A stretch of 64,000 nt of DNA from Gemmobacter sp. Its GTDB lineage: Bacteria; Pseudomonadota; Alphaproteobacteria; Rhodobacterales; Rhodobacteraceae. Location: assembly GCF_034676705.1 (NCBI RefSeq), contig NZ_JAUCBS010000008.1, positions 139,201-203,200 of the forward strand, written 5' to 3'. Position 1 is the first letter of the stretch; each line of letters begins with the position of its first letter. The notes below the pieces were generated by a model that was not told the origin of the DNA, did no database searches, and saw nothing but the letters and a program-made list of their open reading frames with translations. The position numbers and the translations under genes were made by a program. Positions 17,414 through 26,336 of this stretch are shown one piece after another.

Positions 17414-18241
17414 TCAGGCGTGGTGGCGGGCCAGCCGCGCGCGGATCGCCGCGACATCGGCCGAGGGCGTGGCCGCGAACAGGCGGCGGGTATAGGCATG
17501 TTGCGGATCACCAAAGACCGCATCGCGCGGGCCGGATTCCACCACCTCGCCCGCATTCATCACCATGACCGTATCGGCCAGATAGCGCACCACCGACAGG
17601 TCGTGGCTGATGAAGGCATAGCTGAGGCCCAGCTCATCCTGCAAATCGCGCAGCAGGTTCAGCACCTGCGCCTGCACCGACAGATCCAGCGCCGAGACGG
17701 GTTCGTCCAGCACCAGAATCTCGGGCCGGACCATCAGCGCGCGGGCAATGGCCACGCGCTGGCGCTGGCCGCCGGACAGCATATGCGGAAAGCGCCGGGC
17801 ATGATCGGCCCCCAGGCCCACCCGTTCCAGCATCGCCACCGCCTTGTCCCGGCGCAACGGGGCGGGATCGTCGGTGTTCAGATACAGCTGTTCGGTCAGC
17901 GCATCGCCGATCTTTTGCCGCGGGTTGAGCGAGGCATAGGGGTTCTGGAACACGATCTGCACCTTGCGCCGCAGGGTGCGGCTGGGCCGGGCGCGGGCGA
18001 TGTCGACCTGTTCCCCCGCGATCGTCAGCCGCCCCGACGTCTGCGGGTCGATCATGGTCAGGATGCGCGCCAGCGTGGACTTGCCGCAGCCGCTTTCCCC
18101 CACAATGGCCAGCGTCTTGCCCCGGTCCATCCGGAAGCTTACGCCCTTGAGCGCGCGGGCCACGGTGCGCCCGGTCAGCAGGCTGCCGCCGTGGTAATCG
18201 CGCATCAGGTTCTCGGCCAGCAGGATCGGGTCAGCGGCCAT
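17414..18241 (-). CDS. Peptide/opine-type ABC transporter ATP-binding protein (DppF-like)
   Basis: A 275-residue ABC ATPase with Walker A GESGCGKST, the Q-loop in QIVFQNPYASLNPRQ, signature [15 protein letters not shown], Walker B ILVLDEPVSALD and the switch His in FISHDLS. The QNPYASLNPR string and a C-terminal HAYTRRLFAATP segment are typical of the second ATPase of oligopeptide/dipeptide importers. It overlaps the first ATPase gene by 11 bases and precedes the alpha-hydroxy-acid oxidase-like gene. Substrate cannot be read from the ATPase. Confidence 0.93.
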   Translation of the reverse strand: MAADPILLAENLMRDYHGGSLLTGRTVARALKGVSFRMDRGKTLAIVGESGCGKSTLARILTMIDPQTSGRLTIAGEQVDIARARPSRTLRRKVQIVFQNPYASLNPRQKIGDALTEQLYLNTDDPAPLRRDKAVAMLERVGLGADHARRFPHMLSGGQRQRVAIARALMVRPEILVLDEPVSALDLSVQAQVLNLLRDLQDELGLSYAFISHDLSVVRYLADTVMVMNAGEVVESGPRDAVFGDPQHAYTRRLFAATPSADVAAIRARLARHHA

Positions 18242-19064
18242 GGTCGGTCCCCCCTGCCACGGTCGGCAGCCGGGTGCCGGTGGCGTTTTCCGGCAAGGCC
18301 GCCAGCAGCGCGCGGGTATAGGGCTGCGCGGGAGCCATGAACAGGCTCAGCACATCGGCCTCCTCGACCTTGCGACCCATGTATTGCACCAACACACGGT
18401 CGGCGGTTTCGGCCACGACGCCCATGTCATGGGTGATCATGATCAGCCCCATCCCCGTGCGCATCTGAAGATCCGACAGCAGATCCAGGATCTGCTTCTG
18501 GATCGTCACATCCAGTGCCGTGGTGGGTTCATCGGCGATCAGCAGCCGGGGGTTGCAGGCGATGGCGCTGGCGATCATCACCCGCTGGCACTGGCCGCCC
18601 GACATCTGGTGCGGATAGGCCGTCAGCCGCCCCGCCGGATCGGGGATGCCGACCGCTGCCAGCAGGTCCACCGCGCGGTCCCGCGCGGCGCGGCGGGACA
18701 GGCCCATATGCTGGCGCAGCACTTCGGCCAGCTGGAAGCCCACGGTGAAGCTGGGGTTGAGCGAGCTGACCGGATCCTGAAAGATCATCGAGATATCCTT
18801 GCCGATGATCCTGCGCCGTGCCCCCGCCCCGATCCTCAGCATGTCCTGCCCGTCAAAGCGCATGACATCCGCCTGAACCCGTGCCTCGGGCGGCAAAAGC
18901 CCCATGACCGCCAGCATCGACACCGACTTGCCCGACCCGCTTTCGCCGACAATCGCCAGCACCTCGCCCTGATCGACATGCAGGTCGATGCCGTCCACCG
19001 CCGTCATCAGGCCGCCGGCGGTCGGAAAGGCCACGCGCAGGTTGCGGATTTCCAGCAAGGCCAT
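18231..19064 (-). CDS. Peptide/opine-type ABC transporter ATP-binding protein (DppD-like)
   Basis: A 277-residue ABC ATPase. Walker A is GESGSGKS, the Q-loop is in [14 protein letters not shown], the signature is [15 protein letters not shown], Walker B is [12 protein letters not shown] and the switch His is in MITHDMG. The [13 protein letters not shown] and [12 protein letters not shown] segments are characteristic of DppD-type subunits. It starts 3 bases after the DppC-like permease gene and overlaps the DppF-like gene. It forms the heterodimeric ATPase of the importer. Confidence 0.93.
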   Translation of the reverse strand: MALLEIRNLRVAFPTAGGLMTAVDGIDLHVDQGEVLAIVGESGSGKSVSMLAVMGLLPPEARVQADVMRFDGQDMLRIGAGARRRIIGKDISMIFQDPVSSLNPSFTVGFQLAEVLRQHMGLSRRAARDRAVDLLAAVGIPDPAGRLTAYPHQMSGGQCQRVMIASAIACNPRLLIADEPTTALDVTIQKQILDLLSDLQMRTGMGLIMITHDMGVVAETADRVLVQYMGRKVEEADVLSLFMAPAQPYTRALLAALPENATGTRLPTVAGGTDHGR

Positions 19065-19067
19065 GCC

Positions 19068-19955
19068 TTAACCCTTTCGCATCTTGGGATCGAGCGTGTC
19101 GCGCAACCCGTCGCCGATCAGGTTGATCGCCAGAACGGTGATCAGGATGGCAAGGCCCGGAAAGGTCACCACCCACCAGGCCCGCAGGATGAATTCGCGC
19201 GAATCCGCCAGCATCGTGCCCCATTCGGGCGCCGGCGGCTGGGCGCCCATGCCCAGGAACCCCAGCGCCGCCGCATCCAGGATGGCGGTGGAAAACGACA
19301 GCGTGCCCTGCACCACCAGCGGCGGCATGCAATTGGGCAGGATGGTGACGAACATCAGCCGCAAGGGCGAGGCGCCGGCCACGCGCAGGGCGGTGACGTA
19401 ATCCTTGCCCTTTTCCGACAGCACGGCCGCGCGCGTCAGCCGGGCGAAGTGGGGCTGCAGCACCAGCGCGATGGCGATCATCGCATTGGTCAGCCCCGGC
19501 CCCAGGATGGCCACCAGCACCAGCGCCAGCAGCAACGAGGGGAAGGCCAGGATCACATCCATCACCCGCATGATGGCCGTGTCCACCCAGCCGCCGACAT
19601 AGCCCGCGACCATGCCCACCGCCACGCCGCAGACCAGCGCGATGGAAACGACCAGCAGCCCGACATACAGCGAATAGCGCGCACCATGGATCAGCCGCGA
19701 CAGGATATCGCGCCCCACGGCATCGGTGCCCAGCACAAAGGCGGGCTTTCCCCCCTCCATCCAGGCGGGCGGCACCAGGAAGCTGTCACGATACTGGTGG
19801 ATCGGGTCATGCGGCGCCACCAGCGGGGCAAAGACCGCCAGCAGCACCAGGCACAGGATCACCGCCCCGCCGATCACCGCCCCGCGATTGGCGGCGAACC
19901 CGTGCCAGAACTCGCGCAGGCGGCTGGGGGTCACGGGGGAATGGGTCTGGGTCAT
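19068..19955 (-). CDS. Peptide/opine-type ABC transporter permease (DppC-like)
   Basis: A 295-residue permease. The start codon overlaps the stop of the DppB-like gene (ATGA), giving MTQTHSPVTPSRLREFWHG; the longer frame upstream is antisense to other coding sequence and has no ribosome site. The chain has an N-terminal membrane segment, the DppC-type loop LLAPHDPIH, five further segments and the EAA-like loop GASPLRLMFVTILPN. It pairs with the DppB-like permease in a peptide-type importer. Confidence 0.92.
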   Translation of the reverse strand: MTQTHSPVTPSRLREFWHGFAANRGAVIGGAVILCLVLLAVFAPLVAPHDPIHQYRDSFLVPPAWMEGGKPAFVLGTDAVGRDILSRLIHGARYSLYVGLLVVSIALVCGVAVGMVAGYVGGWVDTAIMRVMDVILAFPSLLLALVLVAILGPGLTNAMIAIALVLQPHFARLTRAAVLSEKGKDYVTALRVAGASPLRLMFVTILPNCMPPLVVQGTLSFSTAILDAAALGFLGMGAQPPAPEWGTMLADSREFILRAWWVVTFPGLAILITVLAINLIGDGLRDTLDPKMRKG

Positions 19956-20959
19956 CTGTGCCGGATCCGGGGATTGATAAACGCGTAAAGGACGTCGACC
20001 ATCAGGTTCACCGCCATGACGATGCCCGCGATCAGCAACAGCCCGCCCTGCACCACCGGGTAATCCCGGCGTGCGATGGAATCGACCATCCACTTGCCGA
20101 TGCCCGGCCAGGAAAAGATGGTCTCGGTCAGGATCGCGCCGGTCAGGATGCCGCCGATCTGCAATCCCAGCGTGGTGACGATGGGGATCAGCGCATTGCG
20201 AAAGGCGTGCAGGCAGACCACCCGCCAGGGTGAAAGACCGCGCGCGCGGGCGGTGCGGACGTAATCTTCGCCCAGCACCTCCAGCATGGCCGAACGCGAC
20301 TGCCGCGCCAGCACCGCCATGGGGATGGTCGCCAGCACGATCGACGGCAGGATCAGATGCCGCAACGCCGAGGTCAATGCCCCCTTCTGCCCGGAGACCA
20401 GCGCATCATACAGCATGAAGCCGGTGGCATCGGGAAAATAGTATTGCAGCGCGATCCGCCCCGACACCGGCGTCCAGCCCAGCGTGCCGGAAAACAGGAT
20501 CACCAGCAGCAGGCCCCACCAGAAGATCGGCATGGAATAGCCGGTCAGTGCGATGCCCATCGACAGCTGGTCGAACCACGATCCGCGCTTTACCGCCGCC
20601 AGCACCCCCAGGGGAACGCCCACCAGCGTGGCCAGCAAGACGGCGCACAGGCCCAGTTCGACCGTGGCGGGGAACAGGGTCAGGAATTCGTCCAGCACCG
20701 GCTTTTTCGATACCAGCGATTGCCCCAGATCGCCCCCCAGCGCGCTGGCGACGAAATCCAGATACTGCACCGGCAGCGGGCGGTCGAACCCCAGCTGCGC
20801 CATCATCTCGGCATGGCGTTCCGGGGTCAGGCCGCGCTCGCCTGCCATCAGCAGCACCGGATCGCCCGGCAGGATGCGCACAAAGCCAAAGGAAACGATC
20901 GTGATCCCGATCAGGACCGGCACGATCACCGCCAGCTTGCGCAACAGGAAACGGATCAT
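19952..20959 (-). CDS. Peptide/opine-type ABC transporter permease (DppB-like)
   Basis: A 335-residue permease with the standard DppB N-terminus (IRFLLRKLAVIVPVLIGITI), the periplasmic GDPVLLMAGE loop, and the EAA loop ARARGLSPWRVVCLHAFRNALIP followed by GILTGAILTETIFSWPG. Six membrane segments are expected. A 9-bp stem-loop separates it from the Rid gene upstream, which may lower expression of the membrane parts relative to the first genes of the operon. Confidence 0.93.
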   Translation of the reverse strand: MIRFLLRKLAVIVPVLIGITIVSFGFVRILPGDPVLLMAGERGLTPERHAEMMAQLGFDRPLPVQYLDFVASALGGDLGQSLVSKKPVLDEFLTLFPATVELGLCAVLLATLVGVPLGVLAAVKRGSWFDQLSMGIALTGYSMPIFWWGLLLVILFSGTLGWTPVSGRIALQYYFPDATGFMLYDALVSGQKGALTSALRHLILPSIVLATIPMAVLARQSRSAMLEVLGEDYVRTARARGLSPWRVVCLHAFRNALIPIVTTLGLQIGGILTGAILTETIFSWPGIGKWMVDSIARRDYPVVQGGLLLIAGIVMAVNLMVDVLYAFINPRIRHR

Positions 20960-20976
20960 CGGGTTCTCACCAATGG

Positions 20977-20997
20977 GGCGCCGGGCGGCCCGGCGCC
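20977..20997 (-). promoter_or_regulatory. Intercistronic stem-loop between Rid and permease genes
   Basis: GGCGCCGGG pairs perfectly with CCCGGCGCC over a CGG loop, 6 bases after the Rid stop and before the permease start. There is no T-run, so partial termination or RNA stabilisation is more likely than full termination. Confidence 0.5.
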
Positions 20998-21003
20998 AGA
21001 CGG

Positions 21004-21363
21004 TCAGGCATCGACCGCAGCCACGGTCGCAATCTCGATCAGACGGCGCGGATCGCCCAGATCAGCCACGCCGATGGTCGCGCGGGCCGGCAGGTGGGCC
21101 CCGTCCAGCCAGGCCAGCCAGACCTTGTTCATCTCGTCCTTCAGCGCCATGTCGGTGATGTAGATGCGGGCCTGCAACAGGCGGGTCTTGTCGCTGCCGC
21201 AATCGGCCAGCAGTGCATCCAGCTTGCCGCAGATCTCGCGGGTCTGGCCGGCCATGTCCTGGGTCAGGTCATGCGCGGCATGGCCGCTGATATAAAGAAC
21301 GCCGTTGTGTTCCACCGCGCCGTGCAGATGGGCCGATTTGCGGTGACGTTGGATTTTGGACAT
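21004..21363 (-). CDS. Rid (YjgF/YER057c) family protein
   Basis: A 119-residue protein of the Rid family, which hydrolyses reactive imine/enamine intermediates made by amino-acid oxidising enzymes. The family core is visible in LYISGHAAHDLTQDMAGQTREICGKLDALLADCG and in LPARATIGVADLGDPRRLIEI. In true RidA an Arg stands in the ARSTVEVARLP region; here the matching position reads VADLG, so this is probably one of the Rid subgroups without imine deaminase activity. It sits directly downstream of an FAD-dependent amine/amino-acid oxidoreductase gene, the expected partner. Confidence 0.85.
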   Translation of the reverse strand: MSKIQRHRKSAHLHGAVEHNGVLYISGHAAHDLTQDMAGQTREICGKLDALLADCGSDKTRLLQARIYITDMALKDEMNKVWLAWLDGAHLPARATIGVADLGDPRRLIEIATVAAVDA

Positions 21364-21384
21364 GACTAACCTTCCCGTTTGGTC

Positions 21385-22488
21385 TCAGACGCCCGGCGCA
21401 TAGGCCGCGACAGGCAGTTCGGTGGGCTGGCCAAGCAGCACGTCGGCCAGCAGTTTGCCCGCATAGGGCCCGATGGAGATGCCGCCCGCGCCAAGGCCGT
21501 TGGCTACGGAAAGCCCCGCGATGCCCGGCACGCGGCCAAAGATCGGCTTGACCGTCGGCCCCGCCGGACGAAACCCGATGCGCGTCTCGATGATCTCGGC
21601 ATCCTTCAGGCCCGGCGCGATGGCCATGCCGGCGGCCAGAACCTCGGCCTGACCGGCGGCGGTGACGCGGTAGTCAAAGCCGGAATTGTCCTCGCGCGTG
21701 GCCCCCACCACGACGCGGCTGTCATCGAAGGCCAGCATGTAATGGCTGGTCATCGGCAACAGCACGGGCCAGTTGGCGGTCGCGACACCGTTGAGGCGCA
21801 GATGCACGATCTGCCCCTTTTGCGGCTGGACCGGATGGTTCAGGCCAAGCGGGCCCAGGATCTGCTGTGCCCAGGCGCCCCCCGCAACGACGATCTCGTC
21901 CGCCTCGTGCCGCTGGCCCCGTCCGTCGCGGCACAGGACTCCATCGCCGTGCCGCTCCAGCGTCAGATAATCGGAACGATACTCGGCCCCCAGCGCCACC
22001 GCCGCGCGCACCATGGCGGCCGACAGCAGCCGCGCATCCACCCGCGCGCCGCCCGGAATGAACCAGGCCCCGACATCGGGGCGCAGCACGGGAAACTTCG
22101 CCTGCGCCTCGGCCGGGGTCAGCAACCGCACCTCGCCGGCCTCTGGCGCATGGGCGACACGGGCTGCGATGCGCCGGCCGGCGGCGTCGAATTCCGCCGG
22201 ATCGGTCGATGTCACCAGCGCGCCGACCTTGCGATAGCCAAGGTCGGTTTCGCCCGCCGCCATCAGGCTGGCGATCAGGTCGTCATAAAAGCGCGCGCCG
22301 GCGGCATACATGCGATACCATTCGGCCTCCTCGATCCTGGTCGCCCAGGGGCAGACGATGCCGGCCCCCGCCATGGTGGCCTTGCCCGGATGGCCATGAT
22401 CAAAGATCTGCACCCGGACGCCGCGGCGGGCGAGCGAAAGGGCCGTGCTGGCCCCGAACATGCCCGCGCCGATGACGATTGCGCGCAT
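21385..22488 (-). CDS. FAD-dependent amino-acid/amine oxidoreductase (DAO family)
   Basis: A 367-residue flavoprotein of the glycine oxidase/D-amino-acid oxidase/sarcosine oxidase superfamily. The dinucleotide motif at the N-terminus (VIGAGMFGASTALSLARRG) is followed by an Asp in FDHG that binds the ribose, and the C-terminal GFRPAGPTVKPIFGRVPG and NGLGAGGISIGPYAGKLLAD elements are typical. It oxidises a C-N bond to an imine, giving a 2-oxo acid and ammonia or amine after hydrolysis. Position between the binding protein and the Rid gene suggests it acts on the imported compound. The exact substrate cannot be read from the sequence. Confidence 0.87.
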   Translation of the reverse strand: MRAIVIGAGMFGASTALSLARRGVRVQIFDHGHPGKATMAGAGIVCPWATRIEEAEWYRMYAAGARFYDDLIASLMAAGETDLGYRKVGALVTSTDPAEFDAAGRRIAARVAHAPEAGEVRLLTPAEAQAKFPVLRPDVGAWFIPGGARVDARLLSAAMVRAAVALGAEYRSDYLTLERHGDGVLCRDGRGQRHEADEIVVAGGAWAQQILGPLGLNHPVQPQKGQIVHLRLNGVATANWPVLLPMTSHYMLAFDDSRVVVGATREDNSGFDYRVTAAGQAEVLAAGMAIAPGLKDAEIIETRIGFRPAGPTVKPIFGRVPGIAGLSVANGLGAGGISIGPYAGKLLADVLLGQPTELPVAAYAPGV

Positions 22489-22530
22489 CTGATTTTCCTT
22501 CCATGTGGCTGCGTGATGCAGGCCGAAACC

Positions 22531-22564
22531 GGGTCCGGGCGGCGGGAGCGTGCCGCCCGGACCC
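22531..22564 (-). promoter_or_regulatory. Strong stem-loop after the solute-binding-protein gene
   Basis: GGGTCCGGGCGGC pairs perfectly with GCCGCCCGGACCC (13 bp) around an 8-base loop, just after the stop of the binding-protein gene. No T-run follows. Such structures commonly keep binding-protein message more abundant than the rest of a transporter operon. Confidence 0.55.
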
Positions 22565-22568
22565 GCGC

Positions 22569-24173
22569 TCAGTCGACCGAGACCCCCGACATGCGCGAGC
22601 TGCCGAAGATCGCCGGGACAAAGCCCTTGACCGACTTGCCCACCGCCATCAGCTGGTCGGCGCCGCCGAACATCACCGCCGGCACATCGTCATACAGGAT
22701 GTGCTGCGCCTGGACATACAGCTTGGCGCGTTCGTCCTGATCGGTGATCGCGCCGGCCTTGGCCATGACCGCGTTGAACTCGTCATGGCACCAGGCGCCG
22801 ATGTTGGACGGGCTGGGTTTGCCTTCGGCGTTGCAGGTGAAATAGTTGTTCGGGATCTGGCTGGGGTCGGGGAAATCGTAGATGCCGCCGAACATGCCCA
22901 CCTCGGCCTCGAACGCGCGCGAACGCTGGATGTATTCCGCCCATTCATAGGTCACGATCTCGGCCTTGACGCCGATGGCGGCCCAGTCGGCCTGGATCAT
23001 CTCGGCCGCGCGGCGCCCGTTCGGCATGTAGGGGCGCGAGACGGGCACGGCCCAGAGCTTGGTTTCGAACCCGTTGGGCAGGCCCGCTTCGGCCAGCAGC
23101 GCCTTGGCCTTGGCCGGGTCGTAGGCATAGGGCTTCAGATCGTCGGCATGGCCCCAGAAGGCGGGCGGCACCACGGCACCCGTCGCATGGCCCATGCCGT
23201 TGAACACCACCTCGACCAGCGGTTCCATGTTGATCGCATGGGCCAGCGCCTGGCGGACGCGGATGTCCTTGAACTTGTCCATCTTGAAGTTGAAGTTGAT
23301 GAAGCCCGACGAGGCGACCTTGGCCACCACCAGATCCACCTTGTCGCTGGCCTTGATCGCATCGGCATCGGCCAGGTTCGGATAGTAGGAGATCGCGCAT
23401 TCGCCGGCCAGCGCGCGCTGCACGCGCACCGAGGCATCGGGGCTGATCGCCATGATGATCGCATCGACCATCGGGGTGTTTTCCGCGATCCCCGCCGCCG
23501 CGCCCCAGGTGTCTGCAAAAGGCAGCAGGCGCACCATCGCGTCGGTCTGATAGGCTTGCAGCTGGAACGGCCCGGTGCCGATCGGGGCGCGGTCGAACTG
23601 TTCGGGCGTGCCGGCCTTGGCCATCGCATCGGCATATTCCGCCGAGGTCATCGCGATGGATCCATGCGCCATGATCCCGGTGAACGGTGCCAGCGGCGCC
23701 TTGAGCGTGAAGGCCACCGTGTAATCATCCACCTTCTCGACCGAGGCCAGCGCATCGGCCAGCTTGGTCTTGAAGGTGATGTAGTTGCCGCCGTTCACCT
23801 TGTTGAACGGATGGTCCGGGTTCATCATCCGCTGAAAGGTGAACACCACGTCATCGGCGTTGAAATCGCGCGTCGGGGTGAAGGCGGCGTTCGACTGCCA
23901 TTTGACACCCTGCCGCAGCTTGAAAGTATAGGTCTTGCCATCCTCGCTGACCGTCCAGCTTTCCGCCAGCGCCGGCACGATGTTCGACCCGCCGCGTTCG
24001 ACCGCGACCAGGTTGTCGTAGATCTGGCCCAGCACTGTCGACGTGGTGCCGCTGCTGGTCAGCTGGGGGTTGAAGATCTCGGGCGAGCCTTCAAGACACA
24101 CGGTCAGCGTTCCGGCCAGCGCCGGAGAGGCAAGCCCCGTCATCAGGGATGCGATCGCAAGGCGGGTCTTCAT
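22569..24173 (-). CDS. Peptide/opine-type ABC transporter solute-binding protein (SBP_bac_5)
   Basis: A 534-residue periplasmic protein with a Sec signal (LAIASLMTGLASPALAG). Family landmarks are GQIYDNLVAVE, ALAESWTVSEDGKTYTFKLRQGVKW and the DADDVVFTFQRMMNP segment, as in DppA-like binding proteins. It is the first gene of an eight-gene operon that runs binding protein, FAD oxidoreductase, Rid, two permeases, two ATPases and an alpha-hydroxy-acid oxidase-like protein. The divergent LysR gene at 24319 is the probable regulator. The ligand is unknown; the oxidoreductase suggests a D-amino acid, N-alkyl amino acid or short peptide. Confidence 0.92.
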   Translation of the reverse strand: MKTRLAIASLMTGLASPALAGTLTVCLEGSPEIFNPQLTSSGTTSTVLGQIYDNLVAVERGGSNIVPALAESWTVSEDGKTYTFKLRQGVKWQSNAAFTPTRDFNADDVVFTFQRMMNPDHPFNKVNGGNYITFKTKLADALASVEKVDDYTVAFTLKAPLAPFTGIMAHGSIAMTSAEYADAMAKAGTPEQFDRAPIGTGPFQLQAYQTDAMVRLLPFADTWGAAAGIAENTPMVDAIIMAISPDASVRVQRALAGECAISYYPNLADADAIKASDKVDLVVAKVASSGFINFNFKMDKFKDIRVRQALAHAINMEPLVEVVFNGMGHATGAVVPPAFWGHADDLKPYAYDPAKAKALLAEAGLPNGFETKLWAVPVSRPYMPNGRRAAEMIQADWAAIGVKAEIVTYEWAEYIQRSRAFEAEVGMFGGIYDFPDPSQIPNNYFTCNAEGKPSPSNIGAWCHDEFNAVMAKAGAITDQDERAKLYVQAQHILYDDVPAVMFGGADQLMAVGKSVKGFVPAIFGSSRMSGVSVD

Positions 24174-24318
24174 GTCGGGTCTCCTCTGCGGATTACGGTC
24201 TTGTGGTCGCCTGCCCGGCTGGACAGGGTGCCGTTGCGCAAAAAGAAACCCCTCCGTTACATGATTGTCAAATGCATTGCCCGCCGACTAATATAACCAA
24301 ATCTCATGAAGGTGACCC

Positions 24319-25218
24319 ATGAACATCCGTCAGATCGAGGCATTTCACGCGACCATGGAAACCGGGTCGGTCACGCGGGCCGCGGATCGTCTGGGGGTAT
24401 CGCAGCCTGCGGTGTCCAAGCTGCTCAAGGCGTTCTCGGACGATTGCGGATTCCAGCTGTTCCAGCGCCGGGGCGGGCAGCTTGTCCCCACGCGCGAGGC
24501 GCAGTTGCTGTCCACCGAGATCGCGACCCTGTTCAACGGTGCCCGCCGCATCCGCGATACGGCCCGCGCCATCCGCCTGAACGAGATGGGCGAAGTCACG
24601 CTGGCCGCGCCGCCCGCGCTGGCGATCCGCTTTCTGCCGCTGGCGCTGGCCAAGGGCATTCAGGATCTGCCCGACCTGCAATTGCAGATCCAGTCGCGGC
24701 CGTCGGCCCAGATCATCGACAAGGTCGGGGCGGGGCAGCTGGACATGGGGATCACCACCATGGCGGTGGACCACCCCGATATCCATGCCGAACATCTGGT
24801 CACCGTGCCGCTGGTCTGCCTGTTGCCCGCCAACCATGCGCTGGTGGGCCGCCCGGCGTTGGCGGTCGAGGATTTGCGCGAACAGCCCTTCATCACCCTG
24901 CCGGCCAGCGACTGCACCTTCAGCCGGACCGACAGGTCGTTCCAGGTGCGCGGCGCCCGCATGGGGCGGCGGATCGAAGTGCCCTATTCCGAAACCGCCG
25001 CCCATATGGTGGCCGAAGGCGTGGGGCTGGCCATCGTGCCGCCCTTTGTCGGGCTGGAATACACCCAGGGCCAGATCGTGCGCCGCCCGATCCATCCGGC
25101 CGATCACATCGACTTCTGGATGCTGCGCCCCCGCCATCGCGCCGCCTCGCTGGCGTCAGAGCGTATCCGGTCCGTCATCGTCGCGGCGCTGAGCGAAAGC
25201 AGCGCGCAGGTCGTCTAG
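24319..25218 (+). CDS. LysR-family transcriptional regulator
   Basis: A 299-residue regulator with an N-terminal winged helix-turn-helix (IRQIEAFHATMETGSVTRAADRLGVSQPAVSKLLKAFS) and a C-terminal periplasmic-binding-like effector domain. It is divergent from the peptide-transporter operon across a 145-base gap (24174-24318), the normal arrangement for LysR control. The gap contains an imperfect dyad around 24261-24277 (ATG-N11-CAT), a possible T-N11-A site. The TAG stop codon lies within a CTAG that is also the insertion point of the adjoining IS481 element, so the last codons are intact. Confidence 0.9.
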   Translation: MNIRQIEAFHATMETGSVTRAADRLGVSQPAVSKLLKAFSDDCGFQLFQRRGGQLVPTREAQLLSTEIATLFNGARRIRDTARAIRLNEMGEVTLAAPPALAIRFLPLALAKGIQDLPDLQLQIQSRPSAQIIDKVGAGQLDMGITTMAVDHPDIHAEHLVTVPLVCLLPANHALVGRPALAVEDLREQPFITLPASDCTFSRTDRSFQVRGARMGRRIEVPYSETAAHMVAEGVGLAIVPPFVGLEYTQGQIVRRPIHPADHIDFWMLRPRHRAASLASERIRSVIVAALSESSAQVV

Positions 25219-26165
25219 CTGTTCAGTCCCGGCATCTGGTGGATCGGGTTTAGCGTGAATCTTTCGGGCTCTGATGTCCAGCATTTGCAGATGAACTCGT
25301 ATGGCGTGAGGCCTTTGAGGGTCTTTGGCCTGCGTCCGAAGTTGTAGGCGCTGATGAAGCTGGCGAGGTGATTTCGCAACTGGTCGTGATCGTCATAGTG
25401 GAAGCGTTTGACGGTTGCGTCCTTGATCGTGCGGTTCATCCGCTCGACCTGGCCATTCGTCCAGGGGTGCTTCACCTTGGTCAGCCGGTGCTCGATCTGA
25501 TGTTCGCGGCAGACCCGGTCGAAGATGTGCTCGAAGGCGTAGATCTGCCTCGCATGGTTGGTGAACTGGAGCCCATTGTCGGTCAGAACAATGTTGAGCC
25601 TGTAGGGCACGGCGGCGATCAGGTTGCGCAAGAACGCGGCTGCGGCCATCTTCCCGGCCTTGGGGTGCAGCTCGACATAGGCAAACTTCGACGTCCGATC
25701 GATGGCGACGAAGAGATATGGCTTGCCTTCAGCGGTTTGCACCTCGGCGATGTCGATGTGAAAATAGCCTATGGGATAGGCCTTGAACTTCTTCTTCGCG
25801 GGCTTGTCGCCCGTGACGTCCGGCAGGCGCGAGATGTCGTGGCGCTGAAGACAGCGATGCAGCGATGATCGGGTCAGATGAGGGATCGTCGGCTGGAGCG
25901 CATAGAGGCAATCGTCCAGCGACAGAAGCGTGTGCCGTCGGAAAGCGACAATGATCGCTTCCTCGTCCAGGCTCAGAACGGTCGACTTGGCGTCCTTCGG
26001 CCCGGTCGGCAGATCGGCAACCGATGTCCGCTTCTTCCACTTCGCCACGGTCTTCTGGTTGATCCCGTAGCGCGCCGAAAGCGCTCTCAGGCTCTCTTCA
26101 CTATTCTGTATTGCTCGACGGACTGCCTCTGTCGTGGTGGCGCTGCCGTGAAGAACCTGTCCCAT
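25215..26165 (-). CDS. IS481-family transposase
   Basis: A 316-residue transposase started at an ATG with a perfect AGGAGG ribosome site (the frame is open a little further upstream). It has an N-terminal helix-turn-helix (LRALSARYGINQKTVAKWKK) and an integrase core with DDE residues in YFHIDIAEV, VLTDNGLQF and QVERMNRTIK. The frame runs to the very end of the element, and its TAG stop is supplied by the CTAG target sequence outside the inverted repeat. It appears intact. Confidence 0.93.
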   Translation of the reverse strand: MGQVLHGSATTTEAVRRAIQNSEESLRALSARYGINQKTVAKWKKRTSVADLPTGPKDAKSTVLSLDEEAIIVAFRRHTLLSLDDCLYALQPTIPHLTRSSLHRCLQRHDISRLPDVTGDKPAKKKFKAYPIGYFHIDIAEVQTAEGKPYLFVAIDRTSKFAYVELHPKAGKMAAAAFLRNLIAAVPYRLNIVLTDNGLQFTNHARQIYAFEHIFDRVCREHQIEHRLTKVKHPWTNGQVERMNRTIKDATVKRFHYDDHDQLRNHLASFISAYNFGRRPKTLKGLTPYEFICKCWTSEPERFTLNPIHQMPGLNS

Positions 26166-26222
26166 AGTGCCTCCTTCCATTCCAAGGAAAAGATCGCACC
26201 ATCAAACTCCGGGATCAAACAA
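25219..26222 (-). mobile_element. IS481-family insertion sequence
   Basis: About 1 kb long. Its ends are imperfect inverted repeats following TGTTYRRTCCCGG: TGTTCAGTCCCGG from 25220 and, read from the other end, TGTTTGATCCCGG. CTAG flanks both sides (25215-25218 and 26223-26226), which fits the NCTAGN target preference known for IS481 of Bordetella; the outer N bases differ (tCTAGc, aCTAGg). One intact transposase gene fills the element. It is inserted exactly at the end of the LysR gene. Confidence 0.88.
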
Positions 26223-26289
26223 CTAGGTTCAGATGGGGTATGCCCGCCCGCCAGTCTTCTGTGCGGGCGAAACCTGGCCAAGGCAAGGC

Positions 26290-26314
26290 AAAACGGCCCG
26301 CCTTGGCGGGCCGT
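26290..26314 (-). terminator. Intrinsic terminator of acnB
   Basis: On the minus strand ACGGCCCGCC pairs with GGCGGGCCGT over a two-base loop and is followed by a short T-run. It lies 23 bases past the acnB stop, in the right orientation. Confidence 0.75.
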
Positions 26315-26336
26315 CGGTCTTGTTCGATCGCGATCC

